From NCBI RefSeq assembly GCF_000350165.1, contig NZ_CAUI01000010.1, positions 1-64,000 on the forward strand: a stretch of DNA of 64,000 bases. The letters run 5' to 3'. The notes under the pieces are model-generated. The model was not told where the DNA came from. It did not search any database and worked only from the letters and a program-made list of their open reading frames with translations. A program made the position numbers and the translations under genes. The stretch comes from Halanaerobium saccharolyticum subsp. saccharolyticum DSM 6643 (GTDB lineage Bacteria; Bacillota; Halanaerobiia; Halanaerobiales; Halanaerobiaceae). Below, piece by piece: positions 46,722-56,199 of the stretch (position 1 is its first letter; each line of letters begins with the position of its first letter).

Positions 46722-48005
46722 ATGGATTTAAAAGAAAAAGCGAAAGCACTCTTATATGATTTTAAAGGAGATGAGTATGCTTTAGGGGTAGGAATCTTAA
46801 ATGAAGTAGGAGAATATGCTAAAAAATATGGTGAGAAAGTTTTGTTAATTTCTAATGATACTTATCGAGAAACAGCGGTAACTGAAATTAAAAAATCACT
46901 TAAGAAAAACAATCTGAAAATTGCTGGAAATAGAATCTTTCCTGGTGCTGATCCAAATGCTCCAAGAGAAGATGTTTATCGTTTAGCAGTATATTTAAAT
47001 ACTTTTGAAGCTGATTCTATAATAGTAATTGGTGGAGGAAGTACTATAGATGCCCTCAAAGCTGCCAATGTAGTAGCTTCACTTGGTCATTATAGTCCTC
47101 ATATAGACGAATTTTTTGGAACTGGGATTGTAACAGAGGCACTTCAGCACAGTAAAGAACATCTAATTCCTACAATCGCTATTCAAACAGCAGCAAGCTC
47201 TGGAGCTCATCTGACAAAATATTCTAATGTTACTGATATAGTAAGCGGCCAGAAGAAATTAATTGTGGATGATGCAATTATTCCTCATAAATCTGTTTTT
47301 GATTATAAAATTACTGAAACAATGCCTTTAAATGTTACTGTTGATGGTGCTTTTGATGGGATAGCCCACTGCTTAGAAGTATTTTATGGAATAGATGCTG
47401 AAAATTATGATTTAGAAAAGGAGATTGCTTCGACAGCTATTGAACTTATAGTTAAAAACACACCAAAAGTTGTTAATGATTTAAAGAATACTGAAGCTAG
47501 AGAGGCTCTGGGTTTAGCCACTGATTTAGGAGCTTATTCAATCATGGTAGGAGGAACTAATGGTGGTCATCTTACTAGCTTCTCTTTAGTAGATGTGAGC
47601 AGTCATGGTCGAGCTTGTGGGATTATGAATATCTATTATACTGTGTTTTTTGCCCCAGCAATAGAAGAACAATTAAAAGTTTTAGGGGATATATTTAAAA
47701 GAAATGGCTATATTGAGCAAGATATTGAAAATTTATCCGGGCGTGATTTAGGTGAAGCAGTTGCAGAGGGAATGATAGAATTTGCTGAAGAAATTAATTT
47801 CCCCACAAAACTCTCTGAACTTGATGACTTTAGTGATCATCATATCGAAAGAGCTTTAAAAGCAGCCAAAGATCCACAGCTGGAGATGAAGTTAAAAAAC
47901 ATGCCGATATCACTTGATGCCTCAATGATAGATGAATACATGGCTCCAATTTTAGAAGCAGCTAAAACGGGGGATTTATCTTTGATAAAAAATATTGAAG
48001 ATTAA
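46722..48005 (+). CDS. Iron-containing alcohol dehydrogenase family protein
   Basis: A 427-residue group III dehydrogenase. VIGGGSTIDALKAAN (near residue 106) binds NAD(P). DGAFDGIAHCLEVFYG and GGTNGGHLTSFSLVDVSSHGRACG carry the Asp and His ligands of the metal. The rest of the C-terminal domain is all-helical as usual. The substrate is not evident. It is transcribed alone between two terminators, beside the sugar-acid locus and the ascorbate-type PTS, so reduction of an aldehyde or ketone from either pathway is possible. The start is ATG with AAGGGAGG upstream. Confidence 0.88.
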   Translation: MDLKEKAKALLYDFKGDEYALGVGILNEVGEYAKKYGEKVLLISNDTYRETAVTEIKKSLKKNNLKIAGNRIFPGADPNAPREDVYRLAVYLNTFEADSIIVIGGGSTIDALKAANVVASLGHYSPHIDEFFGTGIVTEALQHSKEHLIPTIAIQTAASSGAHLTKYSNVTDIVSGQKKLIVDDAIIPHKSVFDYKITETMPLNVTVDGAFDGIAHCLEVFYGIDAENYDLEKEIASTAIELIVKNTPKVVNDLKNTEAREALGLATDLGAYSIMVGGTNGGHLTSFSLVDVSSHGRACGIMNIYYTVFFAPAIEEQLKVLGDIFKRNGYIEQDIENLSGRDLGEAVAEGMIEFAEEINFPTKLSELDDFSDHHIERALKAAKDPQLEMKLKNMPISLDASMIDEYMAPILEAAKTGDLSLIKNIED

Positions 48006-48080
48006 TTTAAAGTCAAAAAATTAAAGTATTTAACTTTATAATTTAGAATAATTTAATTTAAATTAATACTTAAAGATTAC

Positions 48081-48124
48081 AGCACTTAGAAACTGATTCC
48101 GATCAGTTTTTAAGTGCTTTTTTT
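48081..48124 (+). terminator. Terminator after the alcohol dehydrogenase gene
   Basis: AGCACTTAGAAACTGAT (48081-48097) pairs with ATCAGTTTTTAAGTGCT (48102-48118) with one mismatch, followed by T to 48124. Confidence 0.85.
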
Positions 48125-48178
48125 AATAAACTAAGTATTTTGCCACAATGGTTAGAAAAAGAAGTAGTTTATTAACTC

Positions 48179-48208
48179 TTGCCATTTCAGGGATTACAGG
48201 AGTATAAT
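48179..48208 (+). promoter_or_regulatory. Promoter of the ascorbate-type PTS operon
   Basis: TTGCCA (48179-48184), an 18-base spacer and TATAAT (48203-48208), about 47 bases before the first gene. The PRD regulator encoded in the operon may act here, but I could not define its site. Confidence 0.6.
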
Positions 48209-48254
48209 AGAGACAGAAGTTAAAGAAAAGAATTATTTCAGGAGGTGAAAAGAT

Positions 48255-48710
48255 TTGATATTAGATCTTTTGAAAAAGAAAAATATAGCTGTAAATGTAG
48301 AGGCAGCTGATTGGAAAGAAGTTGTTGATGAAACTGGTAAACTCTTACTAGAAGCTGATCAAATCGAAGAAAGATATGTAAAAGCAATGAAACAATCAAT
48401 TATTGATAATGGTCCCTATGTGGTTATTGGAAAGGGAATTGCACTTTTGCATGCTAGACCAGAAGATGGGGTAAAAGAAAATTGTCTTAGTTTAATTACT
48501 TTAAAAGAACCAGTAGAATTTGGTAATAAAAATAATGATCCCGTAAAAATTGCCTTTGCTTTTGGTACAGTTGACAATGATAAACATGTAAAAACCATTT
48601 CGGAGTTATCAGTGGTTTTAATGGAGGAATCAGCAGTTGATAAGATTGCTGAAATGGGAAGCGCAGAGGAGATTTTAAAATATATTGAAGATGTTCTGGC
48701 ACAGCAATAA
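48255..48710 (+). CDS. PTS EIIA component, ascorbate/mannitol type
   Basis: A 151-residue EIIA (PTS EIIA type 2). The phosphorylatable His is in KGIALLHARPEDGV (near residue 63). LKEPVEFGNKNNDPVKIAFAFGTVDNDKHVKTI follows and is typical of the SgaA/UlaC branch. The C-terminal domain of the regulator at 50344 is a paralogue. The start is TTG 48255 with CAGGAGGTGA upstream. EIIB and EIIC genes follow. Confidence 0.9.
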   Translation: MILDLLKKKNIAVNVEAADWKEVVDETGKLLLEADQIEERYVKAMKQSIIDNGPYVVIGKGIALLHARPEDGVKENCLSLITLKEPVEFGNKNNDPVKIAFAFGTVDNDKHVKTISELSVVLMEESAVDKIAEMGSAEEILKYIEDVLAQQ

Positions 48711-48780
48711 TTTTATTCAAAATAATTTTAAGATTCTTAATTTTTATTGATCAGCCAACAAAACAATAGGAGGAAAAAGC

Positions 48781-49050
48781 ATGAGAGTATTAGCAGTATG
48801 TGGAATGGGTTTAGGTAGCAGTCTGGTTTTGAAAATGAATATCGAAAAAATTATGGAGCAGGAAGGAATTGAAGGCTCTGTTGAGGTTAAGGACTTATCA
48901 TCTATTATGGGAGAACAAGCAGATTATATTTTTGCCAGTGAAGAGATTGGAGAAAAAATAGAGCATCCAGCTGAAGTAATCAGTGTCAAAAATATGACAG
49001 ATAAAAATGAAATTAAAGAGAAAGTTCTGGCAGCATATAAAAAACTTTAA
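48781..49050 (+). CDS. PTS EIIB component, ascorbate type
   Basis: An 89-residue EIIB of the lactate/ascorbate class. The phosphorylated cysteine is in LAVCGMGLGSSLVLKMNIEK (Cys7). It receives phosphate from the EIIA encoded upstream and phosphorylates the sugar during import by EIIC. The start is ATG with AGGAGGAA upstream; the EIIC gene begins 14 bases after its stop. Confidence 0.92.
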   Translation: MRVLAVCGMGLGSSLVLKMNIEKIMEQEGIEGSVEVKDLSSIMGEQADYIFASEEIGEKIEHPAEVISVKNMTDKNEIKEKVLAAYKKL

Positions 49051-49064
49051 GGAGGGAATAGTTT

Positions 49065-50342
49065 ATGGATTTTTTATTATCTTTTATTAACTTTTTAGTT
49101 TATGAGGTTTTAAATCAACCAGCAACTTTAGTTGGATTAATGGCATTTTTAGGTCTGGCTTTGCTGAAAAAACCATTTTCTAAAATAATGTCAGGTACCT
49201 TAAAAAGTATTTTAGGTTTTGTAATTTTAGGTGCAGGTGCTAACGTTTTAATTGGAAGTCTGAATAATTTGGGGCCAATGATTCAGGATGCATTTAATAT
49301 TCAGGGTGTTATCCCGACAAATGAAGCAATAGTGGCTCTGGCACAACAAACACTTGGTACTCAAACTGCTTTGATAATGGCTTTCGGTTTTATAGCTAAT
49401 CTTCTTTTTGCAAGATTTACTCCGTTAAAATATGTATTTTTGACTGGCCATCATATTTTCTTTATGGCAGCATTATTATCAGCAGTTTTAAGTACAGCAG
49501 GTTTAACCGGAGTACCTTTAATTATAGTTGGAGCTGTAATTTTAGGTTTTGTAATGGTTCTTTTCCCAGCTTTAGCAGAACCATTTATGAAAAAAATTAC
49601 TGGTGGTACTGATGTTGCTTTAGGTCATTTTGGAACAACAGGCTATATTGCAGCAGGTTTTGTTGGTAAATTAGTTGGAGATTCGGAAGACAGCACTGAA
49701 GATATTGAAGTTCCCAAATCTTTGAGTTTCTTAAAAGAATCAGTTCTTTCTACAATGCTGACCATGATTATAATCTTCTTTGTAGTTTCCTTAATTGCAG
49801 GACGTGACATTTATTCTGAGTATTCAGGTGGTCAGAGCATCTTTATGTTCTCACTGATGCAGGGTATTACTTTTTCAGCAGGTGTTCACATTATTCTAAC
49901 TGGTGTAAGAATGATCATTGGTGAAATCGTTCCAGCCTTCCAGGGTATTGGAGAAAAATTAGTTCCAGATGCAAAACCTGCCTTGGACTGTCCGATAACT
50001 TTCACTTATGCACCAAATGCAGTAATAATTGGTTTTTTATTCAGCTTTTTAGGTGGACTGATTAGTATGTTCTTACTTGGACCTCTGGGTCTTGCCTTAA
50101 TTATTCCTGGTATGGTTCCTCACTTTTTTACCGGAGCAACTGCAGGGGTATTTGGTAATGCAACAGGTGGTAAAAAGGGAGCAATGATCGGTGCCTTTGT
50201 TAATGGAATTTTAATCTCATTCTTACCAGCATTATTATTGCCGGTTCTGGGATCACTTGGTTTTGCAAATACAACCTTTGGTGATGCAGACTTCGGAGTT
50301 GTTGGTATAATAATTGGTTATATAGCGAAGCTGTTTGCTTAA
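49065..50342 (+). CDS. PTS EIIC component, ascorbate (SgaT/UlaA) family
   Basis: A 425-residue membrane protein with about 11 segments. Family features are FINFLVYEVLNQPATLVGLMAF at the start, LGFVILGAGANVLIGSLNNL, VFLTGHHIFFMAALLSAVL, GGTDVALGHFGTTGYIAAGFVGKLVG and PDAKPALDCPITFTYAPNAVIIGFL. It resembles UlaA, but the usual ascorbate-breakdown genes ulaDEF and ulaG are not nearby; a transketolase gene sits in their place. The imported substrate is therefore uncertain. Confidence 0.92.
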   Translation: MDFLLSFINFLVYEVLNQPATLVGLMAFLGLALLKKPFSKIMSGTLKSILGFVILGAGANVLIGSLNNLGPMIQDAFNIQGVIPTNEAIVALAQQTLGTQTALIMAFGFIANLLFARFTPLKYVFLTGHHIFFMAALLSAVLSTAGLTGVPLIIVGAVILGFVMVLFPALAEPFMKKITGGTDVALGHFGTTGYIAAGFVGKLVGDSEDSTEDIEVPKSLSFLKESVLSTMLTMIIIFFVVSLIAGRDIYSEYSGGQSIFMFSLMQGITFSAGVHIILTGVRMIIGEIVPAFQGIGEKLVPDAKPALDCPITFTYAPNAVIIGFLFSFLGGLISMFLLGPLGLALIIPGMVPHFFTGATAGVFGNATGGKKGAMIGAFVNGILISFLPALLLPVLGSLGFANTTFGDADFGVVGIIIGYIAKLFA

Positions 50343-50343
50343 A

Positions 50344-52584
50344 ATGAAAAAGAGCACAAGATTATTTGAATTATATAAATATCTTGTTGATCAGAAGGAG
50401 CCTGTTTCTATACAGGTTCTTTCTGAAATTCTAGATGTAAGCAGCAGAACAATTCGTTATGACCTGAATGAGATAGAAGACCTGATTCAAAAATATGAGT
50501 TAAAGCTGATTAAAAAACCAAATTTTGGGGTACTTTTAGAGGGAACAGAAGAGGAGCAGTTTAAGGTTTTTGCTGAATTTAATAATTTTTATAACAGCCG
50601 TCATTTTCGTTCTGCTAAAATGCGAAAATATCTGATTTTATATAGACTTTTTCAGAAAAAAGAGCCGATTTTAATTTTCGAACTGGCTGATCTATTAGAT
50701 GTAAGTTCGGCAACTGTCAGTAAGGATTTAGATGAAGTTGAAGCATGGCTGCAGAGCAGAGGTTTAGATCTGATTAGAAGAAGAAACTATGGAGTCCAAA
50801 TTGAAGGGGCAGAAATTGATATTCGGCACGCTATGAAGAGTCTGCTTAATGAAAGTTATGAGACTGGAAATATGATTGAGCTTTTAAATAAGAGTAATAA
50901 AAAGGTTGATTTTAAAAGCCGCTTAGACCATGGCTATAATGAGGAAATAAAAAATCTATTAGGTGAACTGAATCTTTCAGAAATCGAGGGGATAGTTAAA
51001 GTAGCTGAAAAAGAATTAAAAATTCGCTTCACTGATAGTGCTTTTACAGGATTAATTGTCCACGTTGCCTTTGCTATTTCTCGACTTTTAGCTGAGCAGG
51101 ATATTAAAATTGCTCCAGAGAGATTGCAGGCTGTTAAAGATAAAAAAGAATATCAGATTGCTAAAAAAATTGCTCTGCTGCTGGAAAAGAAATTCCCAGT
51201 TGAAATTCCCGAAGATGAAATTGCTTTTATTACAATTCACCTGCTGGGAGCAAAAATGAGAGAGGGAGAAGTTAAAGCGGACTTTGCAGAAAATGAGCTA
51301 GAATACCTGGTTAAAGAAATGGTCAGAGTTGTTGAAAAATATTTTTCAGTTAATCTTGCAGCTGATCAGAAACTTTATTCAGGTTTATTAATTCATCTGC
51401 AGGCTATAGTAAATCGAATTATTTTTGATCTCCCGATTAAAAATCCGCTTTTATCAGATATTAAAGATAAATATGCAGAGGTTTTTCAGGCTTCAAAATT
51501 GGCAGCAAGGTTAATACAGAGCGAATTTTATGTAGAGGTCAGTGAAGATGAGGTGGGTTATATTACAATCCACTTTGGAGCTGCACTGGAAAGAAATAAT
51601 TATCAGGAAAAGAAGAAGGCAAAAGTAGCAATTGTTTGTTCAAGTGGAGTTGGAACTACTAATCTTTTAGAAGTTAGATTAAATAATGAATTTAAAGTAA
51701 TTGAGATTACAGCCAGTCTTTCCAGTTTAGATTTAGAAGATAATGAGCTGTTAAATGAAATTGATTTTATTATTTCAACTATTCCTTTGAGTTTAGAAAA
51801 ATTAGATGTGATTGTGGTCAATCCATTTTTAAATGATAGTGATGTAGAAAAAATTAAGTCTTATCTTCGCAAAAAGGAAATTGAATATGGAATCTTTTCA
51901 GAAAGAGAAGAAAAAAAAGCATTAAATGAGATAGAAAATAAGATCAATATTAAGCAGGAAGAAAAAAGTTATAAAGCTGAAGAAATCATAGATCTTCTTA
52001 AACCTTATTTAGAAGATGATAAACTGGAAGAAGCACTAGAAAAAATTGAAAAACATCTTGAACCTGCAGAGCTTGTTAATAAAAAGTCACTTTCTAAAGA
52101 GAAGTCTGCGGGACTGCTTAAACTTCTTAAGCAGAATCAGATTAAAATAATTGATGAAGAAATTGACTGGAAAGAAGCAATAAAGCAGGCAGGAAAGCTG
52201 CTTTTAGATAAAGATTTAATTGAAGCAAAATATATTAGAAGAATGATTGAAATTGTAGAAGATAAGGGACCATATATTGCAATTGCACCAGAGATTTGTC
52301 TGGCTCACGCTGGAATTGAAGATGGTGTTAATGAATCAGCTATTAGTCTGTTGGTTATTAGAAATGGAATTAAATTGGGTCATCAATTTGATCCAATTAA
52401 ATTTATTTTTGTGCTGGCCCCAATTAATAAAAAGGGGCATATGCCTGCTCTGACAGATATAATGGACTTTGCAAACAATAGTGAGCTGATGGCAAAAATA
52501 GCAGCTGCAAAATCAGAAGCTGCAGCCTATAAAATATTGGAAGATAACTTTAGTCAAGATGGCGGAAGGATAATAGAGGAGTGA
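50344..52584 (+). CDS. PRD-containing transcriptional regulator with EIIB- and EIIA-like domains (BglG/MtlR type)
   Basis: About 746 residues. Domains in order: two N-terminal helix-turn-helix units (STRLFELYKYLVDQKEPVSI...VSSRTIRYDLNEIED, then LLDVSSATVSKDLDEVEAWL), PRD1 and PRD2 (about 190-410; His-containing ITIHLLGAKMREGE and VGYITIHFGAAL), an EIIB-like domain with Cys in VAIVCSSGVGTTNLLEV (near 430), and an EIIA-like domain (about 595-740; His in ICLAHAGIEDGVN). It should activate the PTS-transketolase operon according to phosphorylation by HPr and EII proteins. ATG 50344 directly follows the EIIC stop and lacks a good ribosome site, so translation is probably coupled. Confidence 0.92.
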   Translation: MKKSTRLFELYKYLVDQKEPVSIQVLSEILDVSSRTIRYDLNEIEDLIQKYELKLIKKPNFGVLLEGTEEEQFKVFAEFNNFYNSRHFRSAKMRKYLILYRLFQKKEPILIFELADLLDVSSATVSKDLDEVEAWLQSRGLDLIRRRNYGVQIEGAEIDIRHAMKSLLNESYETGNMIELLNKSNKKVDFKSRLDHGYNEEIKNLLGELNLSEIEGIVKVAEKELKIRFTDSAFTGLIVHVAFAISRLLAEQDIKIAPERLQAVKDKKEYQIAKKIALLLEKKFPVEIPEDEIAFITIHLLGAKMREGEVKADFAENELEYLVKEMVRVVEKYFSVNLAADQKLYSGLLIHLQAIVNRIIFDLPIKNPLLSDIKDKYAEVFQASKLAARLIQSEFYVEVSEDEVGYITIHFGAALERNNYQEKKKAKVAIVCSSGVGTTNLLEVRLNNEFKVIEITASLSSLDLEDNELLNEIDFIISTIPLSLEKLDVIVVNPFLNDSDVEKIKSYLRKKEIEYGIFSEREEKKALNEIENKINIKQEEKSYKAEEIIDLLKPYLEDDKLEEALEKIEKHLEPAELVNKKSLSKEKSAGLLKLLKQNQIKIIDEEIDWKEAIKQAGKLLLDKDLIEAKYIRRMIEIVEDKGPYIAIAPEICLAHAGIEDGVNESAISLLVIRNGIKLGHQFDPIKFIFVLAPINKKGHMPALTDIMDFANNSELMAKIAAAKSEAAAYKILEDNFSQDGGRIIEE

Positions 52585-52589
52585 AATTA

Positions 52590-54545
52590 ATGCTGCAAAA
52601 AATTGCTGATACAGTCAGAGCTTTATCTGCAGATGCTGTGGAATATGCTGGTTCTGGTCATGCCGGGATGCCCTTAGGCTGTGCAGAAATCGGTGCTTAT
52701 TTATTTGCTAAAGAAATGAAATATAATCCAGAAGAGCCTGACTGGTTTAATAGGGATCGTCTGATTTTATCTGCCGGACACGGCTCAATCTGGCTTTATT
52801 CACTGCTTCATTTATCCGGTTATGATCTTAGCCTTGAGGACCTAAAAGAGTATAGAAAGCTTAATTCTAAAACTCCTGGACATCCAGAATATGGAGTAAC
52901 TCCTGGGGTTGAAATGACAACAGGCCCTTTAGGACAGGGGGTTGCTCATGCTGTTGGGATGGCTCTGGCCGAAGAAGTCTTGGCTGAAAAGTTTAATCAG
53001 CCAGACCATAAATTAATAGATCATTATACCTATATAGTAGCTGGTGATGGAGACTTGATGGAAGGGGTAAGTTATGAAGCTGCATCTCTGGCAGGAAGCT
53101 TGGAACTTGATAAACTGATAGTTGTTTATGATCATAATCAAGTTTCAATTGATGGACCGACTGATATAACTTTTATAGATGATATTGAAAAGCGATTTGA
53201 TTCTGCTAACTGGCAGGTAATCTCTTCTGTAGATGGAAGCAGCTTTTCTGATTTAGAAACTGCTTTTAAAAAGGCTAAAAAAGATCAGAGTCGACCAACT
53301 ATCATTATTGCTGATACTACAATAGCCAAAGGCATAGCTACTAAAGAAGGTGACAGTTCAGCCCATGCCTCGCCTCTGGGAAAAGAAGAGATACTTGAAA
53401 TGAAGAAGAAAGCTGGGCTGCTGCCAGAAGACTTTGCAGTTCCAGCAGAAGTGGATGATTATTTTAAAGAGCATCTTTTAGAACTGAAAAATGATTTTTA
53501 CGAGTGGCAGGAGTTAAAAAATAACTATCAGGCAAAATTTGAAAAGGAGTTTAAAGAACTTAAATCAGGAATTGAGCTTAATGCTGATATTGATTTTGAT
53601 GATTTAAGATTTGAGCCAGAAGCTGGAAAGCCAATTAGAAATTATTCTGGAGAATATTATCAACTTTTAGCTGAAAAGCTTTCCTATTTAATTGGAGGAA
53701 CTGCTGATCTTTCTGCCTCAACCAGAATTAACCTCGATCAGTATGCTGATATTAAAAGAGGCAATTTTGGTGGGAAAAATATTAAATTTGGAGTTAGAGA
53801 ACATGCAATGGCAGCAACAGCTGGAGGAATAATGCTGCATGGAGGTTTAAGACCTGTAACTGCAACTTATTTAACTTTTTCTGATTATATGCGGCCTTCG
53901 CTCAGAATGGCAGCAATGATGGATTTACCTGTAATTTATGTATTTACTCATGATTCAATACATGTTGGTCAAGACGGACCTACCCATCAACCGGTAGAAC
54001 AGTTAGAATCCTTAAGAATGATACCTGGCTTAAGGGTGATTAGGCCTGCTAATAGTATAGAAGTTAGATTGGCTTGGGATTCTGCTGTCAAAGAAAAGAA
54101 AAAGCCTGTAGCGTTAGTCATGGCCAGGCAAGCTGTTGATTCCTATAAAACAAAAATTAGTGCTGAAGAATTTGAAAAAGGAGCTGCTATAGTTTCGGAA
54201 TCTTCTGGAGCAGAGATTGCAGTTATGGCTTCTGGAAGTGAATTAGAAACTGCTAAAAAAGTTAAAGAGCTGCTTAAAGATAAATATAAAATAAGAGTGA
54301 TTTCTGTATTTGAAAAAGAAAAACTTTATCAGAATCAAGTTTATCTAAAACAGCTTCTAAAAGATGTAAAGCTAAGTGTTGCCATAGAGGCAGGTAATCC
54401 GACCGGCTGGTACAGAATTGCAAGAGGAAAAGCTTTAGTTTTCGGTATTGAAGACTTTGGTTTTAGTGCTGCTGGAGAAAAAATTGCAGAAAAATTTGGT
54501 CTGACAGCAGAAAAAATTTCATTAGCAATAGAAAAAAATATTTAA
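52590..54545 (+). CDS. tkt: Transketolase
   Basis: About 651 residues, a full-length single-chain transketolase. ALSADAVEYAGSGHAGMPLGCAEI at the start, GHGSIWLYSLLHLSGYDL, TGPLGQGVAHAVGMA, the thiamine diphosphate motif GDGDLMEGVSYEAASLAGSLELDKLIVVYDHNQ and the catalytic-Glu segment FGVREHAMAA with HDSIHVGQDGPTHQPVEQ are intact. I place the start at ATG 52590 behind AGAGGAG; the GTG three codons earlier is too close to that site. It is the last gene of the PTS operon, so the imported sugar phosphate is probably a ketose phosphate or is converted to one for C2 transfer. Confidence 0.95.
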   Translation: MLQKIADTVRALSADAVEYAGSGHAGMPLGCAEIGAYLFAKEMKYNPEEPDWFNRDRLILSAGHGSIWLYSLLHLSGYDLSLEDLKEYRKLNSKTPGHPEYGVTPGVEMTTGPLGQGVAHAVGMALAEEVLAEKFNQPDHKLIDHYTYIVAGDGDLMEGVSYEAASLAGSLELDKLIVVYDHNQVSIDGPTDITFIDDIEKRFDSANWQVISSVDGSSFSDLETAFKKAKKDQSRPTIIIADTTIAKGIATKEGDSSAHASPLGKEEILEMKKKAGLLPEDFAVPAEVDDYFKEHLLELKNDFYEWQELKNNYQAKFEKEFKELKSGIELNADIDFDDLRFEPEAGKPIRNYSGEYYQLLAEKLSYLIGGTADLSASTRINLDQYADIKRGNFGGKNIKFGVREHAMAATAGGIMLHGGLRPVTATYLTFSDYMRPSLRMAAMMDLPVIYVFTHDSIHVGQDGPTHQPVEQLESLRMIPGLRVIRPANSIEVRLAWDSAVKEKKKPVALVMARQAVDSYKTKISAEEFEKGAAIVSESSGAEIAVMASGSELETAKKVKELLKDKYKIRVISVFEKEKLYQNQVYLKQLLKDVKLSVAIEAGNPTGWYRIARGKALVFGIEDFGFSAAGEKIAEKFGLTAEKISLAIEKNI

Positions 54546-54589
54546 GGTAATAAAGAAGAATATATAAGTTTCAAGGTTGATACTCTACT

Positions 54590-54640
54590 CTTCTGTTAGA
54601 CAGATTAAAACCAAATCTGTTCTATCAGAAGGGTTTTTTA
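54590..54640 (+). terminator. Terminator after transketolase; copy 2 of a repeated hairpin element
   Basis: CTTCTG (54590-54595) and TAGACAGATT pair with AATCTGTTCTA and CAGAAG (ending 54631), followed by a T run. The core GTTAGACAGATTAAA, a short loop, then AAATCTGTTCTATCAGAA is nearly identical to the terminator core at 11460-11509. Confidence 0.8.
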
Positions 54641-54700
54641 TTTTAACAAATAAAAAGAGGCTTTTTTTCAACTTTGATGAATTATAATTTAGGTGATAAA

Positions 54701-56110
54701 ATGAAAAAATATAATTACGATATAGTTGTTATTGGAGGTGGAGCAGCAGGTTTAACAGCTGCTTTTACTGCAAATGGTTTGAATAAAAAGGTTGCTTTAA
54801 TTGAAAAAGATAGACTTGGTGGAGAATGTACCTGGAAAGGTTGTGTACCTAGTAAAGCTCTATTAAAATCAGCTAAAGTTGCTCATCAGATTCAAGAAGC
54901 TGATAAATATGGAGTTAAAAGTGATTTTGAGATTGATGATAAAAGAGTAATGGATTATGTTCATTCGGTTCAAGAAAAAATATATCAAAAAGAAAATCCT
55001 AAAGTCTTAGCAGAAAAAGGAATTGACTTTATCGATGCTCAGGCTGAGTTTGTTGATAATCATACTCTTAAAGTAGGAGAAAATAAAATAAGTGCAGATA
55101 AAATAATTATTGCTTCGGGATCTTTACCTTTTATTCCAGCGATAGAGGGGGTTGAAAAGATTTCTTATTTAAGTAATGAGAATCTTTTTGAACTTGAGAA
55201 GTTACCAGAATCATTATTAATTATTGGCGGAGGGCCGATTGGAATTGAAATGGCCCAGGCTTTTAATCGTCTGGGAGTTGAAGTTAGTCTAGTTCAGCGA
55301 AGTGAGCAGATATTAAAAAAAGAAGAAGCATCTTTTAGTCAACGCTTGAGAAAAAAATTGGCTCAAGAAGGAGTAAATTTCTTTATAGGATTTGAAGCTG
55401 TTAAATTTGAAAAAAAAGATAAAATAATTCTAACTGCTGCTGATAATAATGGGGATGTAAAGCAAATCAAAGCAGAAAAGGTTTTGATAGCAGCTGGCAG
55501 GAAAGCTAATGTAGAAAGCCTGAAATTAGATAAAATTGGTTTAAAAACCAGCCGCCAGGGAATAGTTACAGATAAAAAAATGAGGACAAATATAAATAAT
55601 ATTTATGCTTGTGGCGATGTAGTTGGACCTTATCGGTTTAGTCATATATCTTATCAAGAGGGAATAACTGCTGCAGTTAATGCAGTATCACCACTTGCTT
55701 TTAAAAAAATGAACTATGAGAATATTATCTGGGTTACTTTTACAGATCCGGAACTGGCTCATCTTGCTCTGACAGAAGCTGAAGCAAAAGAGAAATATGG
55801 AAATCAAATAAAGGTTTATGAGCTTGATTATTCAGATTTAGATAGGGCGGTAACTGAATCTGAAAATGGTAAAGCTAAATTCATCTGTGATAAAAGAGGT
55901 AAGTTGTTGGGGGCTCATATAATTGGTGATCGTGCGGGCGAAATAATACATGCCTGTCAGATTTTAAAAACTTTTAACCTGCCTTTAAAAAAACTGCAGT
56001 CGGTGATCCACGCCTATCCTACTTATTCCGAAATAATTAGAGATGCTGCTAAAAAGTCGTATATCAGTGAATGGGAAAATAGATTAGAATTTTTGAATAA
56101 ATTCAGCTAA
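54701..56110 (+). CDS. Class I pyridine nucleotide-disulfide oxidoreductase (dihydrolipoyl dehydrogenase/mercuric reductase-like)
   Basis: About 469 residues. FAD motif DIVVIGGGAAGLTAAFTANG, redox-active disulfide GGECTWKGCVPSKALLKSA (CxxxxC near residues 42-47), NAD(P) motif LLIIGGGPIGIEMAQAFNRLG, the second FAD motif NIYACGDVVGPYRFSH, and a C-terminal His-Glu pair in HAYPTYSEI. I place the start at ATG 54701 behind AGGTGAT; an earlier ATG (54674) has no site. No lipoyl-enzyme complex genes are nearby, so the disulfide substrate is unknown. It follows the terminator of the PTS operon and may be a single-gene unit. Confidence 0.88.
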   Translation: MKKYNYDIVVIGGGAAGLTAAFTANGLNKKVALIEKDRLGGECTWKGCVPSKALLKSAKVAHQIQEADKYGVKSDFEIDDKRVMDYVHSVQEKIYQKENPKVLAEKGIDFIDAQAEFVDNHTLKVGENKISADKIIIASGSLPFIPAIEGVEKISYLSNENLFELEKLPESLLIIGGGPIGIEMAQAFNRLGVEVSLVQRSEQILKKEEASFSQRLRKKLAQEGVNFFIGFEAVKFEKKDKIILTAADNNGDVKQIKAEKVLIAAGRKANVESLKLDKIGLKTSRQGIVTDKKMRTNINNIYACGDVVGPYRFSHISYQEGITAAVNAVSPLAFKKMNYENIIWVTFTDPELAHLALTEAEAKEKYGNQIKVYELDYSDLDRAVTESENGKAKFICDKRGKLLGAHIIGDRAGEIIHACQILKTFNLPLKKLQSVIHAYPTYSEIIRDAAKKSYISEWENRLEFLNKFS

Positions 56111-56117
56111 ATTATTT

Positions 56118-56146
56118 TTGTATCTTTATACAAAAAATGCTAAAAT
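56118..56146 (+). promoter_or_regulatory. Promoter of the phosphorelay genes
   Basis: TTGTAT (56118-56123), a 17-base spacer and TAAAAT (56141-56146), about 54 bases before the response-regulator gene. Confidence 0.55.
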
Positions 56147-56199
56147 TAAGTTAAATAACTAATAAATATTATTAATAATATTTAAAATTAATAGAAAAG

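Noticed and set aside
54701-56110. Assignment as the E3 (lipoamide dehydrogenase) of a pyruvate or glycine complex
   Set aside because: Disulfide and His-Glu motifs are present, but no lipoyl-protein or E1/E2 genes are nearby, so only the broader family is claimed.
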